NCBI RefSeq assembly: GCF_000784735.1
Contig: NZ_JSYG01000037.1
Span: 95,870 to 159,869, forward strand
Source of the DNA: Dickeya undicola
GTDB taxonomy: Bacteria; Pseudomonadota; Gammaproteobacteria; Enterobacterales; Enterobacteriaceae
Reading direction: 5' to 3'
Length of the DNA: 64,000 nucleotides
The notes beneath the pieces were generated by a model. It was not told the origin of the DNA. It saw only the letters and a program-made list of their open reading frames with translations, and searched no databases. Positions 28,636 to 37,935 of the stretch are shown piece by piece (the stretch's first letter is position 1; each line of letters starts with the position of its first letter). The translations under genes and the position numbers were made by a program.

Positions 28636-29352
28636 ATGAAAAAACGTGTAGTACTCTTTTCATTGCTGACGCTGGCCTTGAGCGGCGTGGCGCGCGCGGA
28701 TGACGCCGCAATCAAGCAGACGATAAACCGTCTGGGCTTGCAGAATGCGGAAGTGAAGGACTCCCCCATCAGCGGGATGAAAACTCTGCTGACCGAGAAT
28801 GGCGTGCTCTACATCACCGAAGACGGCAAGCACCTGTTGCAAGGGCCGTTGTATGACGTCAGCGGCAAGAATCCGGTGAATGTCACCAACCATATTCTGA
28901 ACGAGCGTCTGGATGCGTTAAAAGACCAGATGATCGTCTATAAAGCGCCACAGGAAAAACATGTCATTACCGTGTTTACCGACATTACCTGCGGTTACTG
29001 CCACAAACTGCACGAGCAGATGAAAGACTACAATGCGCTCGGCATTACCGTGCGTTATCTGGCCTATCCCCGTCAGGGTATGAACTCTCAGGCGGCGAAA
29101 GACATGCAGTCGATTTGGTGTGTGGCGGACCGCAACAAGGCGTTTGACGCTGCCATGAAAGGTGATGATGTGTCACCTGCCACCTGTAAAACCGACATCG
29201 GTGCCCATTATCAACTGGGCGTGCTGTTTGGCGTGCAGGGCACACCGGCGATCGTGCTGGAAGATGGTACGGTAGTGCCGGGGTATCAGCCGCCCAAAGA
29301 GATGAAGGCGATGCTGGATGCGCACCAGGCCTCGCTGAAATCCGGCGGTTAA
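28636..29352 (+). CDS. dsbC: Periplasmic disulfide isomerase DsbC
   Basis: The 238-residue precursor begins with a Sec signal peptide (MKKRVVLFSLLTLALSGVARA, cleaved before DDAAI; 21 residues, shown here as its ends MKKRVV and GVARA). An N-terminal dimerisation domain is followed by a thioredoxin fold with the active-site CGYC at C119-C122 (DITCGYCHKLHEQM). A second cysteine pair near 163 and 185 is structural. The cis-proline lies in GTPAIVLEDG. It isomerises wrong disulfides in the periplasm and is kept reduced by DsbD. It sits between xerD and recJ, as in E. coli. Confidence 0.95.
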   Translation: MKKRVVLFSLLTLALSGVARADDAAIKQTINRLGLQNAEVKDSPISGMKTLLTENGVLYITEDGKHLLQGPLYDVSGKNPVNVTNHILNERLDALKDQMIVYKAPQEKHVITVFTDITCGYCHKLHEQMKDYNALGITVRYLAYPRQGMNSQAAKDMQSIWCVADRNKAFDAAMKGDDVSPATCKTDIGAHYQLGVLFGVQGTPAIVLEDGTVVPGYQPPKEMKAMLDAHQASLKSGG

Positions 29353-29375
29353 TTAAATCGAGTGGTTAATCAAGC

Positions 29376-31115
29376 GTGAATGTTGTTACCCAACTCCGTC
29401 GTCGGCCGACGGCGGAGGCCGAGTTACCCGATACCCTCCCTGCTTTGTTACGCCGTCTCTATGCTCAGCGTGGTGTACGACAGATGCAGGAACTGGAACG
29501 CAGTCTGCGAGGGCTGCTGGATTACCGCTTGCTGAGTGGGATTGAGCAGGCGGTAGAGGTGTTACGTCAGGCGCTGGCGGATAACCGCCGTATCGTGATC
29601 GTCGGTGACTTTGACGCCGACGGTGCCACCAGTACTGCGCTGACGGTACTGGCGCTGCGCAGTATGGGCGGCCACGAGATTCAATATCTGGTGCCCAACC
29701 GGTTTGAAGATGGTTACGGGCTCAGCCCGGAAGTGGTAGCGCAGGCTGCTGCCAAAGGCGCGGAGCTGATCGTGACCGTCGATAACGGCATTTCGTCACA
29801 TGCCGGGGTAGACGATGCGCACCGGCGCGGCATCGCGGTGGTGGTAACCGACCACCATCTGCCAGGAGAAACCCTGCCTGCGGCTGAGGCGATGATCAAC
29901 CCTAATCTGTCGGATTGTGCCTTTCCGTCAAAAGCACTGGCGGGCGTCGGGGTCGCATTTTATTTAATGATGGCGCTGTTCGTGCGCCTGCGCGACGCCG
30001 GTTGGTTTGCTGAACGCGGTCTGGCGGTCCCCAATCTGACAGAGCTGCTGGACCTGGTGGCGCTGGGCACGGTGGCGGATGTGGTGCCGCTGGATGCCAA
30101 CAACCGTATTCTGGTTTCGCAGGGGCTGAACCGGATTCGCGCGGGCAAATGTCGGCCGGGGATTCGCGCCCTGCTGGAAGTGTCCAACCGAGACGCCGTT
30201 CAACTGGTCGCGAGCGATCTGGGGTTTGCGCTCGGGCCGCGTCTTAATGCCGCGGGTCGACTGGATGATATGTCTGTCGGCGTAGAGCTGTTGTTATGCA
30301 ACGATATCGTGCAAGCGCGGATGTTGGCCAGTGATCTGGATGCGCTGAACCAGAGTCGTCGTGAAATTGAAGCGGGGATGCAGGTGGAAGCGCTGCACTT
30401 GTGCGAACAACTGGAGCGTAGTCGCGACACGCTGCCGCTGGGGCTGGCGATGTACCACCCCGAGTGGCATCAGGGCGTGGTGGGGATTCTGGCATCACGC
30501 ATCAAGGAACGCTTTCACCGCCCGGTGATCGCGTTTGCGCCTGCGGGCGACGGGATTCTGAAAGGTTCCGGGCGTTCTATCGCTGGGTTGCATTTGCGTG
30601 ATGCGCTGGAACGGCTTGATACTTGTTATCCCGGTTTGATGTTGAAGTTCGGTGGTCACGCGATGGCGGCGGGATTGTCGCTGGCGGAGGACCGTTTTGA
30701 CGAGTTTCGCCAGCGTTTTGCCGATCTGGTGGGCGAGTGGCTGGATGAATCGCAACTGGAGGGTGTTGTCTGGTCTGATGGCGAACTCGCTATCCCGGAA
30801 CTGACACTGGGCACCGCTGAAATGCTGCGCGAGGCGGGGCCGTGGGGGCAGGCGTTTCCCGAGCCAACGTTCGACGGGCGCTTTCGTATTCTGCAACCTC
30901 GCTTGTTAAAAGAACGCCATTTGAAAGCAATGTTTGAACCGATCGGCGGAACCGGTCAGGTGCCGCTGTTAGATGGCATAGCGTTTAATGTAGATACCGC
31001 CATCTGGCCTGATCCGAGTATTAAAGAAGTGGAAATGGTGTACCGGCTGGACGTCAACGAATTCCACGGCAAACGCTCGGTACAACTGCTGATCGAACAC
31101 CTATGGCCGTTGTAG
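29376..31115 (+). CDS. recJ: Single-strand 5'-3' exonuclease RecJ
   Basis: The 579-residue DHH phosphoesterase acts in RecF-pathway recombination and mismatch repair. Motifs: GDFDADGATSTAL (motif I), TVDNGISSHAGV (motif II), TDHHLPGETLPAA (DHH, motif III), LVALGTVADVVPL (motif IV) and the DHHA1 GGHAMAAGLSL near residue 425. The start is GTG at 29376, 23 bases after dsbC, which suggests low translation and cotranscription. The C-terminal OB-fold ends LLIEHLWPL, as in E. coli. Confidence 0.96.
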   Translation: MNVVTQLRRRPTAEAELPDTLPALLRRLYAQRGVRQMQELERSLRGLLDYRLLSGIEQAVEVLRQALADNRRIVIVGDFDADGATSTALTVLALRSMGGHEIQYLVPNRFEDGYGLSPEVVAQAAAKGAELIVTVDNGISSHAGVDDAHRRGIAVVVTDHHLPGETLPAAEAMINPNLSDCAFPSKALAGVGVAFYLMMALFVRLRDAGWFAERGLAVPNLTELLDLVALGTVADVVPLDANNRILVSQGLNRIRAGKCRPGIRALLEVSNRDAVQLVASDLGFALGPRLNAAGRLDDMSVGVELLLCNDIVQARMLASDLDALNQSRREIEAGMQVEALHLCEQLERSRDTLPLGLAMYHPEWHQGVVGILASRIKERFHRPVIAFAPAGDGILKGSGRSIAGLHLRDALERLDTCYPGLMLKFGGHAMAAGLSLAEDRFDEFRQRFADLVGEWLDESQLEGVVWSDGELAIPELTLGTAEMLREAGPWGQAFPEPTFDGRFRILQPRLLKERHLKAMFEPIGGTGQVPLLDGIAFNVDTAIWPDPSIKEVEMVYRLDVNEFHGKRSVQLLIEHLWPL

Positions 31116-31134
31116 CGTACAGGCGCTAAAACCG

Positions 31135-31160
31135 ACGCCGGGTTTCTTCCGGCGTTTCCT
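31135..31160 (+). terminator. Possible terminator between recJ and prfB
   Basis: ACGCCGG (31135-31141) pairs with CCGGCGT (31149-31155), followed by TTCCTTTT. The T run is interrupted. Confidence 0.45.
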
Positions 31161-31282
31161 TTTCGTTATGCGGTGCATCCCGCTAAAATCGGTAAAAAGC
31201 TATAAACCACGGCGTGGATCCGCTACAATTCGCGGTTTACATGCATTCTGTCATCGACAAATAACATTAAGATCCTAACACC

Positions 31283-32381
31283 ATGTTTGAAATCAATCCG
31301 GTAAAAAACCGCATTCAGGACCTGTCTGACCGGACAGCTGTTCTGAGGGGGTATCTTTGACTACGACGCCAAAAAAGAGCGTCTGGAAGAGGTAAACGCC
31401 GAGCTGGAACAGCCCGACGTATGGAACGAGCCTGAACGCGCGCAGGCGCTGGGGAAAGAGCGTTCCTCCCTGGAAATGATTGTCGACACCATTGATCAGA
31501 TGGTTCAGGGGCTGGACGATGTATCCGGTCTGCTGGAGCTGGCGGTGGAAGAAGACGATGAAGACACCTTCAACGAAACTGTTGCCGAGCTGGATCAGCT
31601 GGAAAACAAGCTGGGTCAGTTGGAATTCCGTCGTATGTTCTCCGGCGAGTACGACAGCGCGGACTGCTACCTTGACCTGCAGGCCGGTTCAGGCGGCACC
31701 GAGGCGCAGGACTGGGCCAGTATGCTGCTGCGTATGTATTTGCGCTGGGCGGAAAGTAAAGGCTTCAAGACGGAAATCATTGAAGAGTCCGAAGGCGAAG
31801 TGGCTGGTATTAAATCCGCTACCATCAAGATCATGGGCGACTATGCGTTTGGCTGGCTGCGTACCGAAACCGGCGTACACCGTCTGGTGCGTAAGAGTCC
31901 GTTTGACTCGGGCGGCCGTCGTCACACCTCGTTCAGTTCCGCTTTTGTGTATCCGGAAGTGGATGACGACATCGATATCGAGATCAATCCCGCGGACCTG
32001 CGTATCGACGTATATCGAGCGTCCGGTGCTGGTGGTCAGCACGTTAACCGTACTGAATCTGCGGTGCGTATCACCCACATTCCCACCAATATCGTTACCC
32101 AGTGCCAGAACGATCGCTCCCAGCATAAGAACAAAGATCAGGCCATGAAGCAGCTGAAAGCCAAGCTGTATGAGTTTGAAATGCAGAAGAAGAACGCGGA
32201 GAAACAGGCGATGGAAGACAACAAGTCCGACATCGGCTGGGGCAGCCAGATTCGTTCTTATGTGCTGGATGACTCCCGCATTAAAGACCTGCGCACCGGG
32301 GTGGAAACACGTAATACCCAGTCGGTGCTGGACGGTGATCTGGACAAGTTTATCGAAGCAAGTTTAAAAGCGGGGTTATAA
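31283..32381 (+). CDS. prfB: Peptide chain release factor 2, programmed +1 frameshift
   Basis: RF2 ends translation at UGA and UAA. The gene needs a +1 shift: codons 1-25 occupy 31283-31357, codon 26 is an in-frame TGA (31358-31360), and reading resumes at GAC (31359) to give 365 residues, the E. coli length. The shift signal AGGGGG-TAT-CTT-TGA-C is intact, with an internal Shine-Dalgarno 3 bases before the slippery CTT. The release tripeptide SPF ([12 protein letters not shown]) and the GGQ loop ([14 protein letters not shown]) are present. The residue at the K-12 Ala/Thr 246 site is Ala, the more active form. Low RF2 favours the shift, giving autoregulation. Confidence 0.97.
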
Positions 32382-32389
32382 GGAATCTC

Positions 32390-33907
32390 ATGTCTGAACC
32401 ACAAAACCAGGGTGCCGAGCAGGCGCTGGATCTTAATAACGAACTCAGAACGCGCCGCGAGAAGCTGGCGTCGCTGCGTGAAACCGGCGTGGCTTTCCCG
32501 AATGACTTCCGTCGTGACAGCACGGCTGATCGGCTGCACGCCAGCTACGACGAAAAAGATAACGAAGAGCTGGAAGCGCTGGGTCTGGAAGTGACGGTAG
32601 CAGGCCGCATGATGACCCGCCGTATCATGGGCAAAGCCTCGTTCGTGACCTTGCAGGACGTGGGCGGCCGTATTCAGCTGTATGTGGCGCGTGATGACCT
32701 GCCGGAAGGCGTTTACAACGAGCAGTTCAAGAAGTGGGACCTCGGTGATATCGTCGGCGCGCGCGGCAAGCTGTTCAAAACCAAGACCGGCGAGTTGTCG
32801 ATCCACTGTACCGAACTGCGCCTGCTGACCAAGGCGCTGCGCCCGTTGCCGGACAAGTTCCACGGCCTGGCGGATCAGGAAACCCGTTACCGTCAGCGTT
32901 ATCTGGACTTGATTGCTAACGATGAATCACGCCACACCTTCCGCGTGCGTTCGCAGATTCTGGCTGGTATCCGCCAGTTCATGGTCGGCCGCGACTTCAT
33001 GGAAGTGGAAACCCCGATGATGCAGGTGATCCCCGGCGGCGCGTCCGCGCGTCCGTTCATCACCCATCACAACGCGCTGGATATCGACATGTATCTGCGT
33101 ATTGCGCCGGAACTGTATCTGAAGCGTCTGGTGGTGGGTGGTTTTGAACGTGTGTTCGAGATCAACCGCAACTTCCGTAATGAAGGCGTGTCGCCGCGTC
33201 ACAACCCTGAGTTCACCATGATGGAACTCTATATGGCGTATGCGGACTATAAAGACCTGATCGAACTGACCGAGTCGCTGTTCCGTACCCTGGCGCAGGA
33301 CGTGTTGGGCACCACCGAAGTGCCGTACGGCGACCAGGTGTTTGATTTTGGTAAGCCGTTCGAGAAGCTGACCATGCGTGAGGCGATCAAGAAATATCGC
33401 CCGGAAACCAATCTGGCGGATCTGGATAACTTCGACGCGGCGAAAGCCATCGCCGAATCTATCGGCGTCAAGGTAGAGAAGAGCTGGGGCCTGGGCCGTC
33501 TCGTCACCGAGATCTTCGAAGAAGTGGCGGAAGCGCATCTGATTCAGCCGACCTTCATCACCGAATACCCGGCGGAAGTCTCTCCGCTGGCACGCCGTAA
33601 CGATCAGAACCCGGAAATCACCGATCGCTTTGAATTCTTCATCGGCGGGCGTGAAATCGGCAACGGTTTCTCCGAGCTGAACGACGCTGAAGATCAGGCG
33701 CAACGTTTCCAGGATCAGGTTGCTGCGAAAGACGCGGGTGACGACGAAGCCATGTTCTACGACGAAGACTATGTTACCGCGCTGGAGCATGGTTTGCCGC
33801 CGACGGCGGGTCTGGGTATTGGTATCGACCGTATGGTGATGCTGTTTACCAACAGTCACACCATTCGCGACGTGATCCTGTTCCCGGCGATGCGTCCGCA
33901 GAAGTAA
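32390..33907 (+). CDS. lysS: Lysyl-tRNA synthetase (class II)
   Basis: The 505-residue enzyme charges tRNA-Lys. An N-terminal OB-fold anticodon domain ([21 protein letters not shown], about 65-150) precedes the class II core: motif 1 around [21 protein letters not shown], motif 2 [24 protein letters not shown], and motif 3 [14 protein letters not shown]. It starts 8 bases after prfB behind AAGGAA, the conserved prfB-lysS operon. Confidence 0.97.
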   Translation: MSEPQNQGAEQALDLNNELRTRREKLASLRETGVAFPNDFRRDSTADRLHASYDEKDNEELEALGLEVTVAGRMMTRRIMGKASFVTLQDVGGRIQLYVARDDLPEGVYNEQFKKWDLGDIVGARGKLFKTKTGELSIHCTELRLLTKALRPLPDKFHGLADQETRYRQRYLDLIANDESRHTFRVRSQILAGIRQFMVGRDFMEVETPMMQVIPGGASARPFITHHNALDIDMYLRIAPELYLKRLVVGGFERVFEINRNFRNEGVSPRHNPEFTMMELYMAYADYKDLIELTESLFRTLAQDVLGTTEVPYGDQVFDFGKPFEKLTMREAIKKYRPETNLADLDNFDAAKAIAESIGVKVEKSWGLGRLVTEIFEEVAEAHLIQPTFITEYPAEVSPLARRNDQNPEITDRFEFFIGGREIGNGFSELNDAEDQAQRFQDQVAAKDAGDDEAMFYDEDYVTALEHGLPPTAGLGIGIDRMVMLFTNSHTIRDVILFPAMRPQK

Positions 33908-33927
33908 GCCTCACCACAGTATTTCGG

Positions 33928-33951
33928 CTCACCTGCCAGCAGGCAGGTGAG
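33928..33951 (+). terminator. Hairpin after lysS
   Basis: CTCACCTGCC and GGCAGGTGAG form a perfect 10-bp stem around AGCA, followed by TTGTTC. Probable terminator of the prfB-lysS transcript. Confidence 0.6.
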
Positions 33952-34118
33952 TTGTTCGCTCTTCCTGTCCTTAACTCCTTTTCCTTGTACTTCCATCAGA
34001 GCGAAATCACATCAGATAGACTCGTCTTGCCGTTGGCGAGAGACTGATGTTACTGTCGTTTTTCTTGAATGCAGCGGAACTGCAGTTGTTCATCCACGAT
34101 AGTTTTAAGAGATACGCT

Positions 34119-34790
34119 ATGTTACTGGTGATGTTGAGTGGCTTGTTGTTGTCGTTGTCGCTGTGTCTGGATTTAGGGATCGTCAACACTGCCATTATTA
34201 ATCGTGGTGTTCGGGATGGTGCAGGCGCGGCGTTTTTTATTGGGCTGGGATCCTGCTTTGGCGACTTGATTTACGCCACGTTGTCCGTACTGGGAATGGC
34301 GGTGATTTTCAACTATACGCCAGTGCGCTGGTTGCTATGGATTGGCGGTGGCGGCGTATTGTTGTGGCTGTCGTTCAGCATGGCGCGTAGCGCCTGGCGC
34401 GATTATCGACAGCATCGCGCTTTAGCCATTGATACCACAAGTGGACCTTCATCATCGGGATCCGCGCCTGCGCGCCGCCATTTTATTAGTGGAATGGGAA
34501 TGGCGCTGGCGTCACCCAGTGCGCTGCTGTGGTTTGCGGCGGTCGGCGGGACGTTGATTGCCCAGGCCACCGACGGTTCTACCAGGCAGGTCGCGCTGTT
34601 TCTGGGAGGATTTTTTATCGGCGGTGTGCTCTGGACGCTATTCATGGCACTGTTGATCCAGTACGGGCGCAGCGCGTTGAAAGGACGACTGTCGTTTTAC
34701 TGCAGCGCGGTATCCGCGGTACTCTTTGCCATGTTTGCCGTACAGGTGATCACTAACGGATATCAAACGCTACTCACGCCGCTCAACTGA
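34119..34790 (+). CDS. LysE/RhtB-family exporter
   Basis: The 223-residue membrane protein has about six hydrophobic segments with the LysE-family N-terminus: a short helix, then GIVNTAIINRGVRDGAGAAFFIGLGSCFGDLIY, and a second-half GMGMALASPSALLWFAAVGG. A hydrophilic, Ser/Pro-rich loop near residues 105-125 separates the halves. Family members export basic amino acids, homoserine or threonine; the substrate here cannot be told. I chose ATG 34119 (AAGAGA upstream) over the longer frame from 34047, whose N-terminus is not family-like. Confidence 0.8.
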   Translation: MLLVMLSGLLLSLSLCLDLGIVNTAIINRGVRDGAGAAFFIGLGSCFGDLIYATLSVLGMAVIFNYTPVRWLLWIGGGGVLLWLSFSMARSAWRDYRQHRALAIDTTSGPSSSGSAPARRHFISGMGMALASPSALLWFAAVGGTLIAQATDGSTRQVALFLGGFFIGGVLWTLFMALLIQYGRSALKGRLSFYCSAVSAVLFAMFAVQVITNGYQTLLTPLN

Positions 34791-34831
34791 ATCGTTTGAT
34801 TAAAACACGCGCAGTCAACCGGTGTTTTGTC

Positions 34832-34859
34832 TTGCCCGCCAGACAGATGACGCTATAAT
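34832..34859 (+). promoter_or_regulatory. Promoter of tRNA-Gly
   Basis: TTGCCC (34832-34837), a 16-base spacer and a perfect TATAAT (34854-34859), 15 bases before the tRNA. Confidence 0.7.
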
Positions 34860-34874
34860 GCCAGTCACTTCGAT

Positions 34875-34948
34875 GCGGGCGTAGTTCAATGGTAGAACGA
34901 GAGCTTCCCAAGCTCTATACGAGGGTTCGATTCCCTTCGCCCGCTCCA
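34875..34948 (+). tRNA. tRNA-Gly (anticodon CCC)
   Basis: A 74-base tRNA with acceptor GCGGGCG/CGCCCGC, anticodon loop CTTCCCAAG, T-loop GGTTCGATTCC and encoded CCA. It corresponds to E. coli glyU and reads GGG. Such tRNA genes are frequent island insertion sites, and AT-rich accessory DNA begins soon after, but no second copy of its 3' end was seen. Confidence 0.97.
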
Positions 34949-35126
34949 AGTCCTTTCTTCCGTCCCTTTAAGCCCTGCCCTTTTGCTATCACGTCTTGCT
35001 GCTTAGGTAAGTGATGTACTGCTATTGTCTCGTTCCCCATGTTTTTACCATGAACACCGTGCCTGCCTCCTTGGTTTTAAAAAGAAACTAACTCCCCAAA
35101 AGAAATAACATGCGCTATGGTAAGCA

Positions 35127-35144
35127 GGTATACCAAAATATACC
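35127..35144. promoter_or_regulatory. Possible autoregulatory site of the HxlR gene
   Basis: GGTATACC (a perfect 8-base palindrome) is followed after AAAA by TATACC, 36-54 bases before the HxlR start. It resembles the kind of near-palindromic operator used by winged-helix repressors. Confidence 0.35.
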
Positions 35145-35180
35145 GAGTAAGATCTTAACTGAGACAACAGAGGTCATAGG

Positions 35181-35579
35181 ATGCCTGAATTCAGTGTTTA
35201 CAGTAAAACCTGCCCGGCACGCGTGGTGCTGGATCGCCTGTCCAATAAATGGTCGCTGCTGATTCTGGATCGGCTGGCGTGTGAGCCGGTCAGGTTCAAC
35301 CAACTAAGACGTGATATTGAAGGTGTATCGCAGAAAGTGTTGTCACAAACGCTCAAACATCTGGAACGTGATGGCATGATTCACCGGCAGGTGTTTGCTA
35401 CCGTGCCAGTGACGGTGGAGTACTCAATTACTACACTGGGTAAGACACTGGTCAAGACCGTGCATGAACTGACCCACTGGGCGGAGCGGAACATCGATGA
35501 AGTCATGCTGGCGCAGCAGCGGTATGATGAACTTAATTCTACCTCGGCGGTGATATCGGTATTAGGGTCTGTCCCTTAA
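35181..35579 (+). CDS. HxlR-family transcriptional regulator
   Basis: The 132-residue winged-helix regulator has the HxlR signature: CPARVVLDRLSNKWSLLILDRLACEPVRFNQLRRDIEGVSQKVL, with the early Cys used for redox or aldehyde sensing in some relatives, then LERDGMIHRQV and VEYSITTLGKTL. It has no divergent partner gene, unusual for this family, so the target is unclear. The last few codons (GSVP and stop) lie inside the terminal repeat of the MITE-like element that follows, so the C-terminus may have been altered by its insertion. Confidence 0.87.
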   Translation: MPEFSVYSKTCPARVVLDRLSNKWSLLILDRLACEPVRFNQLRRDIEGVSQKVLSQTLKHLERDGMIHRQVFATVPVTVEYSITTLGKTLVKTVHELTHWAERNIDEVMLAQQRYDELNSTSAVISVLGSVP

Positions 35580-35739
35580 CCTCCCAGCGCGCTAAAAAGT
35601 GCCGCAAGAATCATTTCCGAAAGGTTATTTTTTGGTTGAAAATTGAACGTTTTTAGTCGTTATTTATCGCTTAAAAGCGTTTTTGGGCACAGTTATAACA
35701 ATGCTGATCTGTACAAAAAATAGTTACGGGACACACCCT
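35564..35739. mobile_element. MITE-like element with 17-base terminal inverted repeats
   Basis: AGGGTCTGTCCCTTAAC (35564-35580) and, inverted at 35723-35739, AGGGTGTGTCCCGTAAC match at 15 of 17 positions and bracket about 176 bases of AT-rich non-coding DNA. No transposase is present and no clear target duplication was seen. The left end supplies the stop of the HxlR gene. Confidence 0.65.
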
Positions 35740-36504
35740 GGTGATGAATAAAGCCATCAATATGTCTACGTAATTCAATAAAAATATTATTTATCAATAA
35801 GTTATTTTTTTGATTAAGATGCATTCGGCGTGCTTACAAGCATGAGCACAGTCTAAATAGCGGGCCGGATCTTTAGGTAGGATAATGCTCATTTCCGTCA
35901 AATTTCTGTTTAAGTTCAACGAATCTGTAATATCATTACACCAAGTTTGCTCTGACATGTAAAATGTGCAGATAGTGCGCTATTTACCCTGCTTCTTTGG
36001 GAGGGTCATGGTGAGCAGTCGGTTATGTGCTTTGGGGGGATACCCAAGGGCGGTAGCATTGTCTAAAAGATAGTTAGCTTTATAGAAACTGTGGCAACTA
36101 CCTATACAGAAGTTAGATTATTGTCTGGAAAACCTCCAATCCAATCTGAGATGAGGTCTTTAGTAACTTTGCATTGGCCTGGTTATCAGAAGAAGGAGGC
36201 AGGCTTTTTTGCCTGTTGTGTCTATTCAATGCTGTAACTACAGGCATGCTGTAGAGAACGCGTATTGAACTAAAGTCGGCTTGCAAGCTCTGTTTATCCA
36301 CTATTCACATGAAAAGAAATTATATAATTCTTAATTAGTTATCTCTCATTTTCCTTAAAATGATCTGATCACAACGTATAGGCGTATGTACTTTCTAGGA
36401 CTAATCAGTCTGAAATGTATACTAGTGTTGGATTTTGTGGGCGAAAAATAAGCATCAGAGTGTTAAATCCACCATGTCTGCAAAACATGGTCCAGGAGGT
36501 TAGT
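35740..36504. other. Long leader upstream of the polysaccharide operon
   Basis: About 765 bases without a supportable gene, AT-rich for the first 270. It holds the JUMPStart/ops element (36016-36061) and, about 140 bases further, a small hairpin CAGGC-TTTTTT-GCCTG (36200-36215). The promoter of the polysaccharide genes is expected before the JUMPStart; I could not pin its -35/-10 boxes. Confidence 0.6.
36016..36061 (+). promoter_or_regulatory. JUMPStart element with ops (RfaH recruitment)
   Basis: The segment from CAGTCGG to GGGCGGTAGCATTG follows the JUMPStart consensus and ends in the ops core GGCGGTAGC(A/G)T at 36049-36059. In the nontemplate strand ops pauses RNA polymerase and loads RfaH, allowing readthrough of long surface-polysaccharide operons. 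The A in place of G after GGTAGC is a single departure from the common ops. It precedes manC by about 440 bases. Confidence 0.8.
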
Positions 36505-37935
36505 TTGTCAACAGTAATTATTCCCGTGATCATGTGCGGCGGTAGTGGATCACGTCTTTGGCCTGTATCGAGAGAACAGCACCCTAAACCCTTTATTCGT
36601 TTGTCAGATGGCGAAAGTTTGATTCAAAAAGCTTTGCTGAGGGCATTGGCTTTTGATGGCGTAAAAGAGATCATCACTGTTACGAATAAAGAATTGCTTT
36701 TTAAGGCAGTAGATGCTTTTTCCGAAGTTTATAAAGGCGAAATTCCGATTTCGTATATTCTTGAGCCAGTAGGGCGCAATACAGCTGCAGCTATTGCATC
36801 TGCTGCATTGCTTACGCATAAGAAATATGGCAATGATGCGATTCTGATGATCCTGGCTGCGGATCATCTAATTAATAATAGTGATGCCTTTATTAGTGCA
36901 GTGTCTCATGCTGCTTCACTGGCTTTACAGTCAAAATTAGTTACTTTTGGCATTCGGCCTGAGAAACCCGAAACTGGCTATGGATACATCAAGTATCATG
37001 GAAATCAGGTTGAAAGGTTTGTAGAGAAACCGTCTGCTAGCAAAGCTCATGAATATATAGAGTCAGGCGATTATCTGTGGAATTCAGGTATGTTCTGTTT
37101 TTCTTGTGGAACGATTTTGGAAGAGATGAGGGCTCTTTGTCCAGAGGTTCTGGTTGATGTTGAACATAGCATTAGTGTTTCTCATTTTTTGGAGATGAAT
37201 GGTGCAACACAGCTTGAATTAGATATGGGGACGTTTTCTCAGGTTGAAGATATTTCTATTGATTATGCAGTCATGGAGAAATCTAAGCAGGTTTCTGTAG
37301 TTCCTTGCGATATTGGCTGGTGTGATATTGGTTCCTGGACTGCTTTAGGTGAGCTGGGCAGTATTGACAGTAATGGCAATACTGTGGAAGGTTGCGCCGA
37401 AGTTCTCGCTTACAATACAAGTAATTGTTATATCAAAGCCGATGAAAGAGTGATAGGTACTGTAGGCGTAGATAATTTGGTTATTGTTGATACTCCTGAC
37501 GCCTTGTTGGTTGCGAGTAAAGATGACGGTCAGAATGTTAAGTCTATATATAATCAACTTAAAGCTAAAGGACACCAGGCTTATAAAATTCATCGTACCG
37601 TTCATCGCCCTTGGGGGACATCAACAATCCTGGAGGAAGGAAATAACTTCAAAATTAACCGAATTGTTGTCAAGCCTGGTGCCAAATTGAGTATGCAGTT
37701 ACATCATCATAGAAGTGAGCACTGGATAGTAATGTCAGGAGCTGCAAAAATCGTTAACGGTAATAAAAATATATTCCTTTCCACTAATCAGTCTACTTAT
37801 ATTCCTGCTGGCGAGCAACACCGTGTTGAGAATCCTGGTGTCATAGACCTCGTAATGATAGAGGTACAGAGTGGTGAATATCTTGGTGATGATGATGTTA
37901 TTCGATTTGATGAGAATGGGAGTCTAATTCAATGA
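36505..37935 (+). CDS. manC: Mannose-1-phosphate guanylyltransferase / mannose-6-phosphate isomerase
   Basis: The 476-residue bifunctional type II enzyme makes GDP-mannose. The N-terminal nucleotidyltransferase has the pyrophosphorylase signature [15 protein letters not shown] with the FVEKP motif ([12 protein letters not shown]), and the C-terminal cupin carries the isomerase/metal-site segment [24 protein letters not shown] start at 36505 is proposed because AGGAGG lies 5 bases before it and the N-terminus then reads (M)[15 protein letters not shown] 36487 or 36415 would add residues not typical of the family. Its stop overlaps manB (ATGA). First gene of the locus. Confidence 0.9.
   Translation: MSTVIIPVIMCGGSGSRLWPVSREQHPKPFIRLSDGESLIQKALLRALAFDGVKEIITVTNKELLFKAVDAFSEVYKGEIPISYILEPVGRNTAAAIASAALLTHKKYGNDAILMILAADHLINNSDAFISAVSHAASLALQSKLVTFGIRPEKPETGYGYIKYHGNQVERFVEKPSASKAHEYIESGDYLWNSGMFCFSCGTILEEMRALCPEVLVDVEHSISVSHFLEMNGATQLELDMGTFSQVEDISIDYAVMEKSKQVSVVPCDIGWCDIGSWTALGELGSIDSNGNTVEGCAEVLAYNTSNCYIKADERVIGTVGVDNLVIVDTPDALLVASKDDGQNVKSIYNQLKAKGHQAYKIHRTVHRPWGTSTILEEGNNFKINRIVVKPGAKLSMQLHHHRSEHWIVMSGAAKIVNGNKNIFLSTNQSTYIPAGEQHRVENPGVIDLVMIEVQSGEYLGDDDVIRFDENGSLIQ

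Noticed and set aside
34875..34948. tRNA-Gly as an island attachment site
   Set aside because: No second copy of its 3' end, no integrase and no right boundary are visible, so an att site cannot be claimed.
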